NCBI GenBank assembly: GCA_945861515.1
Contig: CAMAVA010000002.1
Span: 1 to 63,689, forward strand
DNA: 63,689 nt
Origin: Brevundimonas vancanneytii
GTDB taxonomy: Bacteria > Pseudomonadota > Alphaproteobacteria > Caulobacterales > Caulobacteraceae
Direction of reading: 5' to 3'
Shown: positions 1 to 10,728 of the stretch, piece by piece
Layout: every line of letters begins with the position of its first letter
How positions within the stretch are numbered: position 1 is the first letter of the stretch
Notes under the pieces: model-generated
What the model was told of the DNA's origin: nothing
Seen by the model: only the letters and a program-made list of their open reading frames with translations
Databases searched by the model: none
Program-made: the position numbers and the translations under genes

Positions 1-6
1 AACGCC

Positions 7-771
7 GTGATGACCCGGGGTGCCCTGATCATCGCCAACAGCGACTATACCCGCGATCACGTCCTGGCCGAGCATGGCGTCGACCCGGATCGGATCATAT
101 CCATTCCCCGGGGCGTCGATCTGGCCCGCTTTGATCCGGGCAAGGTGACGCCGGCCAGGATACAGGCCCTTCGCGATCTCTGGGACCTGGGCCCTGCCGA
201 CGGCCGCACGATCTTTGTGCTCGGCGGACGGCTGACCCGGCTCAAGGGCCATCTCAGCATCATTGAGGCGGCAGCGCGCCTCAGGGCTTCGGGACGCCAG
301 GACTTTCTGATCCTGTTCGTAGGCGACGACCAGGGCCGCACGGACTACCGCCACGAGGTGGAGGCGGCCATCGCTGCCGCCGGTCTGGGCGCCCAGATCC
401 GCGTGGTCGGCCATTGCGACGACATGCCGGCCGCCTATCGCCTGGCCGATTTTGCCCTGCTGCCCTCGACCCAGCCTGAGTCCTTCGGGCGAGCCGCCGT
501 AGAGCCCCAGGCCATGGAGCGACCCGTCCTGGTCTCTGACCACGGCGGCGCCCGGGAAACCGTTGTCGAGGGCGAAACGGGCTGGCGGCTGCCGGTCGGG
601 GACGCTGAAGCCTGGGCCGGGGGCCTGAAGACGGCCCTGGAAACAACGCCCGAACGACGCCAGGCCATGGGACGGGCCGGCGCCGCGCGCGCCAAAAAAC
701 TCTATTCAGTTGAAGCCATGTGCGCCGCCACAATGACTGTCTATGGTCGTATTCTGGAGGTGAAGGCCTGA
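7..771 (+). CDS. Glycosyltransferase family 4 (group 1), possibly truncated at the window edge
   Basis: C-terminal GT-B motifs: FVLGGRLTRLKGH, LLPSTQPESFGRAAVEPQAMERPVLVSDHGGARETV. The N-terminal domain may begin before the window. Confidence 0.85.
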   Translation: MMTRGALIIANSDYTRDHVLAEHGVDPDRIISIPRGVDLARFDPGKVTPARIQALRDLWDLGPADGRTIFVLGGRLTRLKGHLSIIEAAARLRASGRQDFLILFVGDDQGRTDYRHEVEAAIAAAGLGAQIRVVGHCDDMPAAYRLADFALLPSTQPESFGRAAVEPQAMERPVLVSDHGGARETVVEGETGWRLPVGDAEAWAGGLKTALETTPERRQAMGRAGAARAKKLYSVEAMCAATMTVYGRILEVKA

Positions 772-1742
772 TGGCGAGCTTTGAGAAAATCCTGGTCATT
801 CAGGCCGGGACGATCGGCGAGTTCGTCCTGTCGCTGGCCGCCATGCGCCGCATCCGCCAGGCCCATCAGCGCGCCCGGATCACGCTTCTGACGCTGCCAG
901 CCTTCGAGGCGCTGGCGAAAACCAGTCCCTACTTCCACGAGATCGACACCGGCGGCGCGCCCCAGGGCCCCGGAGAATGGCTGTCCCTGCGTCGTCGGAT
1001 CAAGCAGGCGCGCTATAGCCGGGTCTATGACCTGCAGGGGTCCGCCTGGACAGCAACCCTGTTCCAGATCCTGCGACCCTTCCCACCGCCCTGGTCAGGC
1101 CCCGTCTCCGGCGCCAAGTACCGTCACCGCAATCCGCAGCGCGAAACCATGCACCTGCTGGAGCGCCAGGCGGACCAGCTGCATGTGGCGGGGATCTGGC
1201 CAAACGCCCCCACGGCGCCCGGCGACGCGCCGGCGCCTGACCTGTCCTGGATTCTGCGAAGAGCCCCGGAAGCCAGGCCGACCCCCGGCGCCCAGACGCC
1301 CAAGCCCTTCGTCCTGCTGGTGCCCGGCGGCAATGAAAAGGCGCCCTACAGGCGTTGGCCAGTTACCGCCTATGCCCAGCTGGCGGGTAAACTGTTCGCC
1401 GCGGGCTATGACATCGTGATCATCGGCGGACCGCAGGAAAGCGCCCTCGCTCGCGCCATCCAGAAGACCGTTGGCCGGGCCAGGGACCTGACCGGCCGCA
1501 CTGATTTCGCGCAGATCGCCCTGCTCGGCGCCAAGGCGGTTCTGGCGGTTGGCAATGACACGGGTCCCCTTCATCTGATCGCCGCCGCCGGGGCGCCCAC
1601 CGTGGCCCTGTTCGCGGGCGGGCCGGAGGAAGCCCTCGCCGGACCAAGGGGCCATGTCGCCGTGCTGCATGCCCCGGACCTGGCGAATCTATCGGTCGAA
1701 ACCGTCGCCAGCGCCTCATGGTCGCTGCTGCCGCGCCTTTGA
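771..1742 (+). CDS. Glycosyltransferase family 9 (heptosyltransferase-like)
   Basis: [29 protein letters not shown] and [22 protein letters not shown] motifs. ATG at 771 overlaps the upstream stop (TGATG). Confidence 0.85.
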   Translation: MASFEKILVIQAGTIGEFVLSLAAMRRIRQAHQRARITLLTLPAFEALAKTSPYFHEIDTGGAPQGPGEWLSLRRRIKQARYSRVYDLQGSAWTATLFQILRPFPPPWSGPVSGAKYRHRNPQRETMHLLERQADQLHVAGIWPNAPTAPGDAPAPDLSWILRRAPEARPTPGAQTPKPFVLLVPGGNEKAPYRRWPVTAYAQLAGKLFAAGYDIVIIGGPQESALARAIQKTVGRARDLTGRTDFAQIALLGAKAVLAVGNDTGPLHLIAAAGAPTVALFAGGPEEALAGPRGHVAVLHAPDLANLSVETVASASWSLLPRL

Positions 1743-1899
1743 ACACACATCTTCCGGCGGTCTCGGCCGTCGCAATCGTGACCGATGGCCCCCTCACCGC
1801 TTGATCACGGGGTCTGGTGGGCTCATATACAACGGTGAGGTCCAGGAACGCTTCGGCGCGCCTCGATCTTTTTCGCCAACAGCTTCCGGAGCTTCGCCT

Positions 1900-2433
1900 A
1901 TTCGCCGTCCTAACAATACGCCGCCCGTCAAGGACGGGCCGCGCATGAATGAAGATATCCGCGTTCCTCGCGTCCTTCTGATCGATCAGAATGGCGAGAA
2001 GCAGGGCGAGATGCCGATCTCGGCAGCGCTGGAAGCGGCTGAGGAAGCAGGGCTGGATCTGGTCGAGATCGTCCCCAACGCCAATCCGCCAGTCTGCAAG
2101 ATTCTGGACTACGGCAAGTTCAAATTCCAGGAACAGAAGAAGAAGAACGAAGCGCGCAAGCGACAGAAGATCGTCGAGCTCAAGGAAATCAAGCTTCGTC
2201 CCAATATCGACATTCACGACTACGACGTGAAGGCCAAGTCCATGACCCGCTTCTTTGAAGAGGGCGACAAGGTCAAGGTGACGCTCCGGTTCCGGGGCCG
2301 TGAAATGGCCCACCCAGAGCTTGGCATGAAGCTGCTCAACAAGGTCAAGGCTGACTTTGACGAACTGGCCAAGGTGGAACACGAGCCCAAGATGGAGGGC
2401 CGGCAGATGATCATGATCCTGGCGCCCCGCTGA
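1900..2433 (+). CDS. infC: Translation initiation factor IF-3, probable ATT start
   Basis: IF-3 signature: [45 protein letters not shown]. In-frame ATT at 1900 with GGAG at 1888-1891 gives (M)[24 protein letters not shown], the expected N-terminus. The ATG at 1945 would truncate the conserved start. Confidence 0.9.
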   Translation: MRRPNNTPPVKDGPRMNEDIRVPRVLLIDQNGEKQGEMPISAALEAAEEAGLDLVEIVPNANPPVCKILDYGKFKFQEQKKKNEARKRQKIVELKEIKLRPNIDIHDYDVKAKSMTRFFEEGDKVKVTLRFRGREMAHPELGMKLLNKVKADFDELAKVEHEPKMEGRQMIMILAPR

Positions 2434-2531
2434 TCCGGACTCTGATTTTCCCGACCGCCTGACCGGGGATGGGCAGACCCGCCGGAGGCTTTCAATTGCC
2501 GCTGGCGTCATCCCCGCGTAAGCCCTGACCC

Positions 2532-3755
2532 ATGGCTTTGGTCCAGGATAAGGAATCACCCCCGGAAGCGCCGGTCGAGGACCGGCGGGCGCTCTACATC
2601 CTTCTGGCGGTGATTTTCATCAACATCGCCGGATTCGGCGTGGTGATTCCCCTGCTGCCTTTTTATGCCAGCAGTTTCGGCGCCCCGGCCTGGCAGGTCT
2701 TCCTGCTGTTTTCAGCCTATAGCCTGGGCAATTTCTTTGCCGAACCGCTCTGGGGCCGCCTGTCCGACCGCATAGGACGCCGCCCGGTCCTGATGCTGAC
2801 GATCTTTGGCAATGCCGCGACCTACATCGCCCTCTGTTTTGCGCCCAATCTCTGGGTGGCCTTTGGCATCCGGTTCTGCGGCGGCATCCTCACAGGCAAT
2901 ATCTCGACCATCCAGGGCTACCTCGCCGATGTGACCCCGCCTGAAAAGCGGGCCGGGCGTCTCGGCCTCATGGGGGCTGCCTTCAGCCTGGGATTCGTCA
3001 CGGGTCCCTCGATCGGCGGCCTCCTGGCCAATGAGGCGGCCGGCCTAGATGGATTCCGCCCGCCCCTGCTGGTCGCCGCTGCCTTCGCCACGATTGCCGG
3101 CCTCGGGGTGACGCTGTTTGTCCGCGAGACCCGTCACGGCCATCGGGATGCGCCCAGGCGCGGCCGGTTTGACGGACTGAATGACGCCCTGGCCCATCCG
3201 GTGATCTGGCGCGTCCTCCTGGTGTCCCTCATCTCGATCGTCGGGTTTGCCGGCATGGAGGCGACCTTTGGCCTCTGGGCCAAGTCCAAATACGACTGGG
3301 GGCCTCGGGAAATCGGCTTCTGCTTCCTGGCGATCGGCGTGACGGCGGCCCTGGCCCAATCCATGCTCACCGGTTACCTGGCGCGGCGGCTGGGCGAAAC
3401 CACCACCTTGATGCTCGGGCTGGTTCTGATCGCCATAGGATTTTCAATCCAGCCCCTGGTCAATGCCTGGCCCGTCGCGGTGGCGGGCATGGTGACCGTG
3501 GCCCTTGGTCAGTCCCTCAGCTTTCCAAACATCGGCGCCATCCTGTCCAAGGCCTCTTCCGCCGATCGGCAGGGTGAAATGCTGGGACTGAATTCGGCAG
3601 CCGGCGCCCTGGCGCGGATCATTGGCCCCCTGGCCGCCGCCCCGTTGTTTACGCTGGTCAGCCCCGAGGCGCCGTTCATCGTTGCGGCCGCCCTCTGTCT
3701 TCCTGCCATCTTCATGGCCTGGCGCGTATCAAAAGCCGTCCGACGCAGCGCCTGA
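2532..3755 (+). CDS. MFS transporter (TetA/drug efflux-like)
   Basis: About 12 hydrophobic segments. MFS motif GRLSDRIGRRPVLM. Confidence 0.85.
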   Translation: MALVQDKESPPEAPVEDRRALYILLAVIFINIAGFGVVIPLLPFYASSFGAPAWQVFLLFSAYSLGNFFAEPLWGRLSDRIGRRPVLMLTIFGNAATYIALCFAPNLWVAFGIRFCGGILTGNISTIQGYLADVTPPEKRAGRLGLMGAAFSLGFVTGPSIGGLLANEAAGLDGFRPPLLVAAAFATIAGLGVTLFVRETRHGHRDAPRRGRFDGLNDALAHPVIWRVLLVSLISIVGFAGMEATFGLWAKSKYDWGPREIGFCFLAIGVTAALAQSMLTGYLARRLGETTTLMLGLVLIAIGFSIQPLVNAWPVAVAGMVTVALGQSLSFPNIGAILSKASSADRQGEMLGLNSAAGALARIIGPLAAAPLFTLVSPEAPFIVAAALCLPAIFMAWRVSKAVRRSA

Positions 3756-3767
3756 CGCGGCTGGTGG

Positions 3768-6653
3768 CTAGACAATGAGTCTTTCATAGGCCTGCTGTGT
3801 CGCCTGCCTGGCCCTGGCCAGCCTGGCCTTGAGGGTCCGGAAGTCAGCAGCCCCGCCCGCCCGGGCCAAAAGCGCTCGAAAAGCGCTGGGCTCATCTTCC
3901 GGATCGGCATTGTCCTCCAGCGCCACCTTCAGAAGCTGGGCGAGATCCTGCTGAAGCCGCCAGGCGTCGCCCAGCCCTTCCAGCTGGCGGCCATCTGCCA
4001 GTCCGGCCTGGGCCAGGGCCTGCAACGCCTCGGCCGTGTTGGCCCGCAACGGACCGCCGGCAGACGCATGAACAAGCTGCAGGAACTGGGCCACAAACTC
4101 GATATCGACCAGCCCTCCCCCGCTCAGTTTCAGGTCCCAGGGTCCCTGCGGCGGTCGTTCACGGGCAATCAACAGGCGCATCTCCCGCACATCCGCGACC
4201 GTTCGGGCCCGGTCTCGCGGGCGACGCAGAGCCCGTTCCAGAGCCTGATCTGCAGCGTCGCGAAATGTTTCCGATGTCGCCCAGACCACCCGCCCGCGGG
4301 TCAGGGCCAGCATTTCCCAGGTCTCGGCTTCCTTGTCGTAATAGGTCTCGAAGGCGGCAAGACTGACAGAGACCGGCCCCTTGCTGCCCGTCGGCCGCAG
4401 CTGCATGTCCACATCGTACAGACCCCCTTCGCTGGTCGGCGAAGACAGGGCAGCGATCATGCGCTGGGTAAACCGGCCAAAGAAGGTCTCGCCGCCCCAC
4501 CCTCGAACTGCCGACATGGCGCCGGGGGCGTCGGCCCTGTAGAGGGTCATCAGGTCCAGGTCAGAGCGGGCCGTCATCTCCCGGCCGCCGCATTTTCCAA
4601 GGGCGATCACCGCCACCTGCCCGGGAAAGGCGCCGGCCTGGCGCACGGTCTCGGCCATGGCCGCCTGGGACAGGCCCTGGATGCACAGATCGGCAAGGTC
4701 GGCAAAGGCTGCGCCGGCGTCGGCGGCTGTGGCCGTGCCGCTGATCACCTGCACCCCAACCCGGAAGGCCTGTTCGCGGTGGATGCGCCGGGCAGCATTC
4801 ATGGCGGCTTCGAAGTCGGGAGCCTGGGCCAGAGCCCGGTCAAAGGCTTCCCCGCCGGCCCGGACTTCTATGGGCGCGAAAAAAGTCGGATCCAGAAGCG
4901 CATCGAGGGCGGCCGGGCGCCTCGCCAATGTCCTCGCCAGTTCCGGCGCAAAGGCCATGACCTGGACGATCAGCTCCAGAAGCCGGGGCTGGGCCAGAAA
5001 CAGGGACTGAACCTGAACACCTGAACCCAGGCGTTCGAAAAAGTCGGTGAATCGCCGAAAGGCCGCGTTCGGGGCGCCGGTCGCGTTGGCGGCGTCCAGC
5101 AGACGGGGCGCCAGGCGGGTCAACAGCTCTCTGCCCCGCTCGGTCCGGGTGGCGGCAATGCGGCCGTGATGCCAGCTTCGGATTGCGCCCGCCACCGAGG
5201 GGGGGTCGTCGAATCCCATCCGCTTGAGGGTCGCAAGGGTCTCCGGGTCATCCTCAACCCCGGTGAAGATCAGACTGCCAAACCGGGACGACAGGGGCTC
5301 TTCACCCTTGAACAGGTCGCCATAGATGACGTTGACGCTCTTCAGGATCCGCCCCACAGCGGCGTCGAAGGCCTTCAGATTGCCCTGTCCCCAGAGGGCG
5401 GCCACGCGGCTGCGCTCCAGGTCGTCCTCCGGCAGTCGGTGGGTCTGTTCGTCGCCGATCATCTGGACGCGGTGTTCGAGGGCGCGAAGCTGTCCATAGG
5501 AGGCACGCAGGGTCGCTGCGGATTGGCTGGTTACGTGCCCGGCCTGTTCCAGGGCGGACAGGGCGTCGAGGGTTCGCGGCAGCCGCAGATCGCCTTGTCG
5601 CCCGCCCAGGATCAGCTGCTGGGTCTGGACATAGAACTCCACCTCGCGAATGCCGCCCCGGCCTAGCTTGAGGTCTGCGCCGGCCGCCGTGAGACGATCA
5701 TCCACCTTGTAGGCATGGATCTGGCGCTTGATGGCGTGGATGTCGGCGATGGCCGCAAAATCCAGATTGCGCCGCCAAATGAACGGCGTCAGCTCGTCAA
5801 GAAAATCCCGGGCCGAGGCAAGGTCTCCAGCCACCGGCCTTGCCTTGATGAAGGCGGCGCGCTCCCAGTTCTGGCCGACACTCTCGTAGTAGGAAAACGC
5901 AGCCGGCACGGAAACCGCGATCGGCGTCGAGGCCGGGTCCGGCCGGAGCCGCAGATCGACGCGAAAGACATAGCCGTCCGGCGTTCTGTCCTGCAGGATT
6001 CGGGCGACAGACTGGGCGATGCGAACGGCGACCGCCTCCGCCCCGGCTCCAACAGCAAGGGGTATAAGCTCCGGATCGTAGAAGACCGAGATATCAATAT
6101 CGCTGGAATAGTTCAGCTCCAGCGCGCCATGTTTGCCCATGGCTAGGCAGAACAGTCCGGGGACCGGTCCCCGCGATGAACTGGCGGGCGCCAAAAGCCG
6201 CCCCCGCTCGATTTCGGCGGCCGCCGCCTGGGCCAGAGCCGCCTCCAGCGCTGCATCGGCAAACGCCGAAAGCGCGCCCGTCACCTGATCCAGGTCCCAG
6301 ACCGCGCTGAGATCGGCCAGGGCGCAGAGCAGGTGCAGGTCGGCCTTTCCCTGCCGCAATCTCTGGCTCGCCAAGGAGACATCCCGCTCCTGCCCCTGGG
6401 CCTTGGCCCCGGCAATAAGGCCAGCCAGGCGATCCGCCGGGTCCTGCATCAGGGTCTGCATCAGAAAGGCCGGCCGCCGTCGCGCCAGGCCTCCCAGATA
6501 GGGTGAGGCGCCGAACACCGGCGCCAGGGCCGGCCAGAACGGCGCAAGGCTGCCCTCGCCAAGGGCCGCCTCGACCACCTCCCGCGTCCGCGCAGCCTGC
6601 TGAAGGTCAACGACCGGACCGCAGGCCATCAGGGCGGCGCCCAGGGACGTCAC
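3768..6653 (-). CDS. glnE: Bifunctional glutamine synthetase adenylyltransferase/deadenylyltransferase
   Basis: 961 aa with two nucleotidyltransferase halves: LAMGKHGALELNYSSDIDISVFYD and LGKCGGREMTARSDLDLMTLY. GTG start overlaps the upstream stop. Confidence 0.93.
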   Translation of the reverse strand: MTSLGAALMACGPVVDLQQAARTREVVEAALGEGSLAPFWPALAPVFGASPYLGGLARRRPAFLMQTLMQDPADRLAGLIAGAKAQGQERDVSLASQRLRQGKADLHLLCALADLSAVWDLDQVTGALSAFADAALEAALAQAAAAEIERGRLLAPASSSRGPVPGLFCLAMGKHGALELNYSSDIDISVFYDPELIPLAVGAGAEAVAVRIAQSVARILQDRTPDGYVFRVDLRLRPDPASTPIAVSVPAAFSYYESVGQNWERAAFIKARPVAGDLASARDFLDELTPFIWRRNLDFAAIADIHAIKRQIHAYKVDDRLTAAGADLKLGRGGIREVEFYVQTQQLILGGRQGDLRLPRTLDALSALEQAGHVTSQSAATLRASYGQLRALEHRVQMIGDEQTHRLPEDDLERSRVAALWGQGNLKAFDAAVGRILKSVNVIYGDLFKGEEPLSSRFGSLIFTGVEDDPETLATLKRMGFDDPPSVAGAIRSWHHGRIAATRTERGRELLTRLAPRLLDAANATGAPNAAFRRFTDFFERLGSGVQVQSLFLAQPRLLELIVQVMAFAPELARTLARRPAALDALLDPTFFAPIEVRAGGEAFDRALAQAPDFEAAMNAARRIHREQAFRVGVQVISGTATAADAGAAFADLADLCIQGLSQAAMAETVRQAGAFPGQVAVIALGKCGGREMTARSDLDLMTLYRADAPGAMSAVRGWGGETFFGRFTQRMIAALSSPTSEGGLYDVDMQLRPTGSKGPVSVSLAAFETYYDKEAETWEMLALTRGRVVWATSETFRDAADQALERALRRPRDRARTVADVREMRLLIARERPPQGPWDLKLSGGGLVDIEFVAQFLQLVHASAGGPLRANTAEALQALAQAGLADGRQLEGLGDAWRLQQDLAQLLKVALEDNADPEDEPSAFRALLARAGGAADFRTLKARLARARQATQQAYERLIV

Positions 6654-8113
6654 TCGCGCCTCGGCAGAACCAGGGCCACGCGAAGGCCCGGTCCGGAACC
6701 GTCGACGGCTCCGGGACCCTCGCTGAGTTCCAGCCGACCGCCATGGGCCTCGGCGACAGCGGCCACCAGGGACAGGCCCAGCCCGGTTCCAGGGGCATTG
6801 CGGCTGTTTTCCAGCCGGACAAAGCGCTCGACGACCCGCGCGCGATCCTCTTCAGGCACCCCCGGGCCGGTGTCGGTCACCGAGAACTCGACCTCGCCAG
6901 ATGACCGTCGCCGTAGACGCAACATGACCGCGCCCCCCGGCGGCGTGTATTTCACCGCATTGTCGAGGATATTGGCCAGGGCCTGGGCCAGGATGTCCTT
7001 GGCGCCATGGACGGTCAGGCGTGGGGTGAGTTCCGCCTGGAAATCCAGCCCCTTGTCCTCGCACAGGGCCTCATAGAGTTCGGCCATATCGCTGGCCAGC
7101 GCGCCTGGGTCAAACGGCTTGGGATCAGCCACCCGCCCCGCCGCCTGGAGCCGGGCGATGGCCAGAACAGCGTTGAAGGTATTGAGGACATTGTCGGCGT
7201 CTTCCAGCGCCTGGACCAGCGCCTGGGTTGGGTCACCCTTGCCCGCCTCGACCAGGATCAGGGCCGACTCCAGCCGGACCCGCAGTCGGGTCAGGGGCGA
7301 GCGCAGGTCGTGGGCGATGGCGTCGCCGGCATGGCGCAGACCGCCCATGGACCGCTCCAGCCGGTCCAGCATGTCATTGAGGCCTTCAGCCAGCTCATCA
7401 TATTCGTCGCGGACGCCGCGCACCCGGGCGCGGGCCTGCAGGTCGCCGCCTCGGACCGCCGCAATGGCCTCGGCGAGACCCTGCATGTGGCCCGCAACAT
7501 TGCGGCTCACCAGCGCGCCGCCGGACAGGCCCAGGATGATGATCAGGGCGCCGGCGCCCCAGAGGGCCCGGGCGATTCCGACGACAAAGGCTTCGCTTTC
7601 GCCAACATCGGCCCCGACAAACAGGATTTCCCCGCCCGGGAGTCTTTTTTGCAGCCCGCGCGCCGGCCGCCTGATTTCGGCGCCGTCGGCGTCCGTGTCG
7701 GTGAGTGTAAAGCTTTCCCAGTTCTCTCCGTCACCGGTGGTGCTCATAGGGGAGATCGGAATGGTCCCGCTGATCTTCTTGCCGGCAGAATCCAGCAACA
7801 GATAGAGATACGGCCGCTCTCCGGCCGCCCGCTCGATGATCGCGGCGTTGAGCACATTCACCCCGCCCTGGCGGTAGGCCGCCTCCAGCGAGTTCATTTC
7901 CCGGACAATCTCGCTGTCGGCCCGGCGGCTGACCTCGCCCGCCGTCGCCACATAGATGTAACCCAGAAACGCCGCCGCAGCCGCCGCGAACAGGGCCAGA
8001 AACAGCAGGGTCAGGCGAAAGGTCGTGGTCCGGACAAGCCGGGGCAGCTGGAAGCCGGTCGCCGGGGAGGCGGCGTCGACCGTCGCCGCGGGATTTTCCG
8101 AGACCGCGCTCAT
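6650..8113 (-). CDS. Two-component sensor histidine kinase
   Basis: HAMP region, H-box AIAHDLRSPLTRLR, N-box ANILDNAVKYTPPGG, G-boxes DTGPGVPEED and GTGLGLSLV. Confidence 0.9.
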   Translation of the reverse strand: MSAVSENPAATVDAASPATGFQLPRLVRTTTFRLTLLFLALFAAAAAAFLGYIYVATAGEVSRRADSEIVREMNSLEAAYRQGGVNVLNAAIIERAAGERPYLYLLLDSAGKKISGTIPISPMSTTGDGENWESFTLTDTDADGAEIRRPARGLQKRLPGGEILFVGADVGESEAFVVGIARALWGAGALIIILGLSGGALVSRNVAGHMQGLAEAIAAVRGGDLQARARVRGVRDEYDELAEGLNDMLDRLERSMGGLRHAGDAIAHDLRSPLTRLRVRLESALILVEAGKGDPTQALVQALEDADNVLNTFNAVLAIARLQAAGRVADPKPFDPGALASDMAELYEALCEDKGLDFQAELTPRLTVHGAKDILAQALANILDNAVKYTPPGGAVMLRLRRRSSGEVEFSVTDTGPGVPEEDRARVVERFVRLENSRNAPGTGLGLSLVAAVAEAHGGRLELSEGPGAVDGSGPGLRVALVLPRRE

Positions 8114-8217
8114 CCGAGAATCCGATACTGTCCAGGGCCGGTCATCGGGGCCGACAAACAGAACAGGTGGCCAGGTCCCCTCGCACCGGCAAGGGCTCCG
8201 TCAGGCGCCGGCATCGC

Positions 8218-8889
8218 CTAGGGATCCAGCCGATAGCCCGCGCCCCTGACAGTCTGCAGCATGGCCCGGTCAAAGCCCTTGTCGATCTTGGAACGCAGCC
8301 GCGAGATATGGACATCGATGACATTGGTCTGGGGATCGAAATGATACTCCCAGACCTTTTCAAGCAACATGGTCCGGGTGACCGATTGGCCGGCATGGCG
8401 CATCAGGAACTCCAGGAGCTGGAACTCCCGCGGTTGAAGATCAACCTCCTTGCCGGCCCGGCTGACCTCCCGGGTCAGCAGGTTCATCTCCAGATCGCCG
8501 ACCTTCAGGGTGGTGGAGACCGCGCCGGTTTCCCGCCGCCGGCTCAGAGCCTCGACCCGGGCGATCAGTTCAGCAAAGGCATAGGGCTTGACCAGATAAT
8601 CGTCGGCCCCGGCCTTCAGCCCGACCACGCGGTCGTCGATCTCCCCCAGTGCCGACAGAAACAGCACCGGCGTGGCGTCGCCTTCGCGGCGAAGGGTTTC
8701 AACGACGCTGACACCGTCCCGGCGAGGCATCATCCGGTCGACGATCAGCACGTTGAAACCGCCCGGGCGGGCGGCCTCCAGGCCGAGTTCGCCATCCGCC
8801 GCGTGGACGCATTGGAAACCGGCCTCCTCGAGGCCGCGCTGCATGGCGCCTGCGGCCTCGAGGTCATCTTCAATGATCAGGATGCGCAT
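8218..8889 (-). CDS. OmpR-family response regulator
   Basis: MRILIIEDDLEAAG receiver and winged-helix C-terminus (VIDVHISRLRSKIDKG). ATG at 8889. Confidence 0.9.
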   Translation of the reverse strand: MRILIIEDDLEAAGAMQRGLEEAGFQCVHAADGELGLEAARPGGFNVLIVDRMMPRRDGVSVVETLRREGDATPVLFLSALGEIDDRVVGLKAGADDYLVKPYAFAELIARVEALSRRRETGAVSTTLKVGDLEMNLLTREVSRAGKEVDLQPREFQLLEFLMRHAGQSVTRTMLLEKVWEYHFDPQTNVIDVHISRLRSKIDKGFDRAMLQTVRGAGYRLDP

Positions 8890-9054
8890 CTTTGTCCCCC
8901 AACCCGGACTGCGCTGGTGCGCCGTCAACTGTGGCGGTCGCCCGGCCTTGCGTCACCAGACGAAAAGCCGGGAACCTCCATCTACTTCTACCACCGGATG
9001 ACGATTCGGCCGATTGCCGGTCCAGAACCCAACGGTCAGGTCAGGCAGCCCACC

Positions 9055-10587
9055 CTAACCCGCAACCTTCACCGGAATGAACTGGGTCGAACCCCCGACG
9101 GCAAACCCGAGCAGCACGGTCGGACGACCCGCCTTCTTGGCCGCCTCGACGGCCGAGGCCACCTCGACGGCATTGCCCACCTTGCGGGTGTTGACGCTGA
9201 CGATGACGGCCCCCCGGCGCACGCCCTGTTCGGCGGCATCGGAGTCGGCCCGGACATTTTCCACCAGGACGCCGGCCTCGACATTCAGCCGGCCCTTGGT
9301 GGCGGGGTCTACCGGCCCCAGAGCCATGCCAAGCACCACCGGACGCTGGACCGGAACCACGGGCGCGCTGCCGGACGGCCCGGAAGCCGAGGGATCGCGC
9401 TGCGCCGAAGCCAGATCGCGTTCCGACGGCCGGGTGCCGGTCTTGACCTCGATCGTGCGACGGCGGCCATCGCGCAGGATTTCCATCTTCAGGTTGGCGC
9501 CGGGCCTTGTCTTGGCCACTTCCCGGGTCAAGGCCGTGGAAGAGGTGATCGGGTTGCCGTTCACCGAGGTCACCACGTCGTCCCGCATCAGGCCGGACGT
9601 CGCCGCCGGGCCGCCGGGCGACAGGTCTGCGACGATCGCCGCCTTGATCGGACCCAGGCCAAGCGCCTCGCCCATGTCCGGCGTGAAGTTCTGGATGGTG
9701 GCGCCGATATAGCCGCGGGTCACCTTGCCGCCAGAGATCAGCTGCTTGGCCACGCTTTCGGCCAGTTCAGCCGGGATGGCGAAACCGATCCCCACCGATC
9801 CGCCAGTCGGCGAGAAAATCGCCGAATTGACCCCGATGACCCGACCGTAGATGTCAAAGGTCGGCCCGCCGCTGTTGCCCCGGTTGATGGGCGCATCGAC
9901 CTGGATGTAGTCGACGAACGGGCCGTCATTGATGTCTCGGCTCAGGGCCGAAACGATACCGGCCGTGGCCGTGCCGCCCAGTCCGAAGGGGTTGCCGACG
10001 GTGATGACCCAGTCGCCGACCCGCGGCTTGGCGGTGTTCTCGAAATTGACGAACACGAAGTTCGAGCCGGCGACCTTCAGAACCGCCAGATCGGTGCCCT
10101 CATCACGGCCCACCAGGGTTGCCGGCAGTTCCCGGCCGTCCTTCAGGGTGATGGTGATCTGGTCGGCACCCTCCACCACATGGTTGTTGGTGACCAGATA
10201 GCCGTCTGCGGTGATAAAGAATCCCGAGCCCGAAGACTGCTGACGCGGCAGGCCGCCGCCCTGGTCGTCTCCGCCTTCCCCATCCTGGTCGGGCGAGGGG
10301 CTGAGCCCGAAGGGCAGGCCCGGAACCCGCCGCAGGGCCTTGGCGTCGACCTTCGACTTCACATCGATGGACACCACGGCCGGCGACACCTTTTCGAAGA
10401 TATCGGCAAAGGACATCGGCGCGCCGGGCGGCGGTGCAAAGTTCACCGGCGTCGCCCGATAGGCCGCAGCTGCGGGCGGAGCCGCCTCGGCTGGCGCGAT
10501 CCGCATGCCCACGCCCGCCATGGCGGCGGCGGCGACCCCAACGCCGGCAATGGCGCCGACGACAAATCCAGACTTTCTCGATGCCAT
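9055..10587 (-). CDS. Periplasmic Do/DegP-family serine protease with PDZ domains
   Basis: Catalytic motifs TNNHVVEGADQITITLKDGRE, GTDLAVLKV, INRGNSGGPTFD. Two PDZ regions. ATG at 10587. Confidence 0.92.
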   Translation of the reverse strand: MASRKSGFVVGAIAGVGVAAAAMAGVGMRIAPAEAAPPAAAAYRATPVNFAPPPGAPMSFADIFEKVSPAVVSIDVKSKVDAKALRRVPGLPFGLSPSPDQDGEGGDDQGGGLPRQQSSGSGFFITADGYLVTNNHVVEGADQITITLKDGRELPATLVGRDEGTDLAVLKVAGSNFVFVNFENTAKPRVGDWVITVGNPFGLGGTATAGIVSALSRDINDGPFVDYIQVDAPINRGNSGGPTFDIYGRVIGVNSAIFSPTGGSVGIGFAIPAELAESVAKQLISGGKVTRGYIGATIQNFTPDMGEALGLGPIKAAIVADLSPGGPAATSGLMRDDVVTSVNGNPITSSTALTREVAKTRPGANLKMEILRDGRRRTIEVKTGTRPSERDLASAQRDPSASGPSGSAPVVPVQRPVVLGMALGPVDPATKGRLNVEAGVLVENVRADSDAAEQGVRRGAVIVSVNTRKVGNAVEVASAVEAAKKAGRPTVLLGFAVGGSTQFIPVKVAG

Positions 10588-10728
10588 GTTCAATAGTTTC
10601 CTGTGTCCCGTGACCGCGGAACGTTGACCTTATAACCTAGAAGCCTAGCGACGATCCGCAACGCCCCTCAAGTTATCTTTGCGTCATTCGTCATGTGTTT
10701 GTTGCGGCAAGATCGCGGCGGCTTGGTG

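Noticed and set aside
1420-2559. 379-aa minus-strand ORF across infC
   Set aside because: Antisense shadow of the GT9 and infC genes.
8167-10596. 809-aa plus-strand ORF antisense to degP and the response regulator
   Set aside because: High-GC shadow frame with low-complexity translation. The opposite strand carries well-motifed genes.
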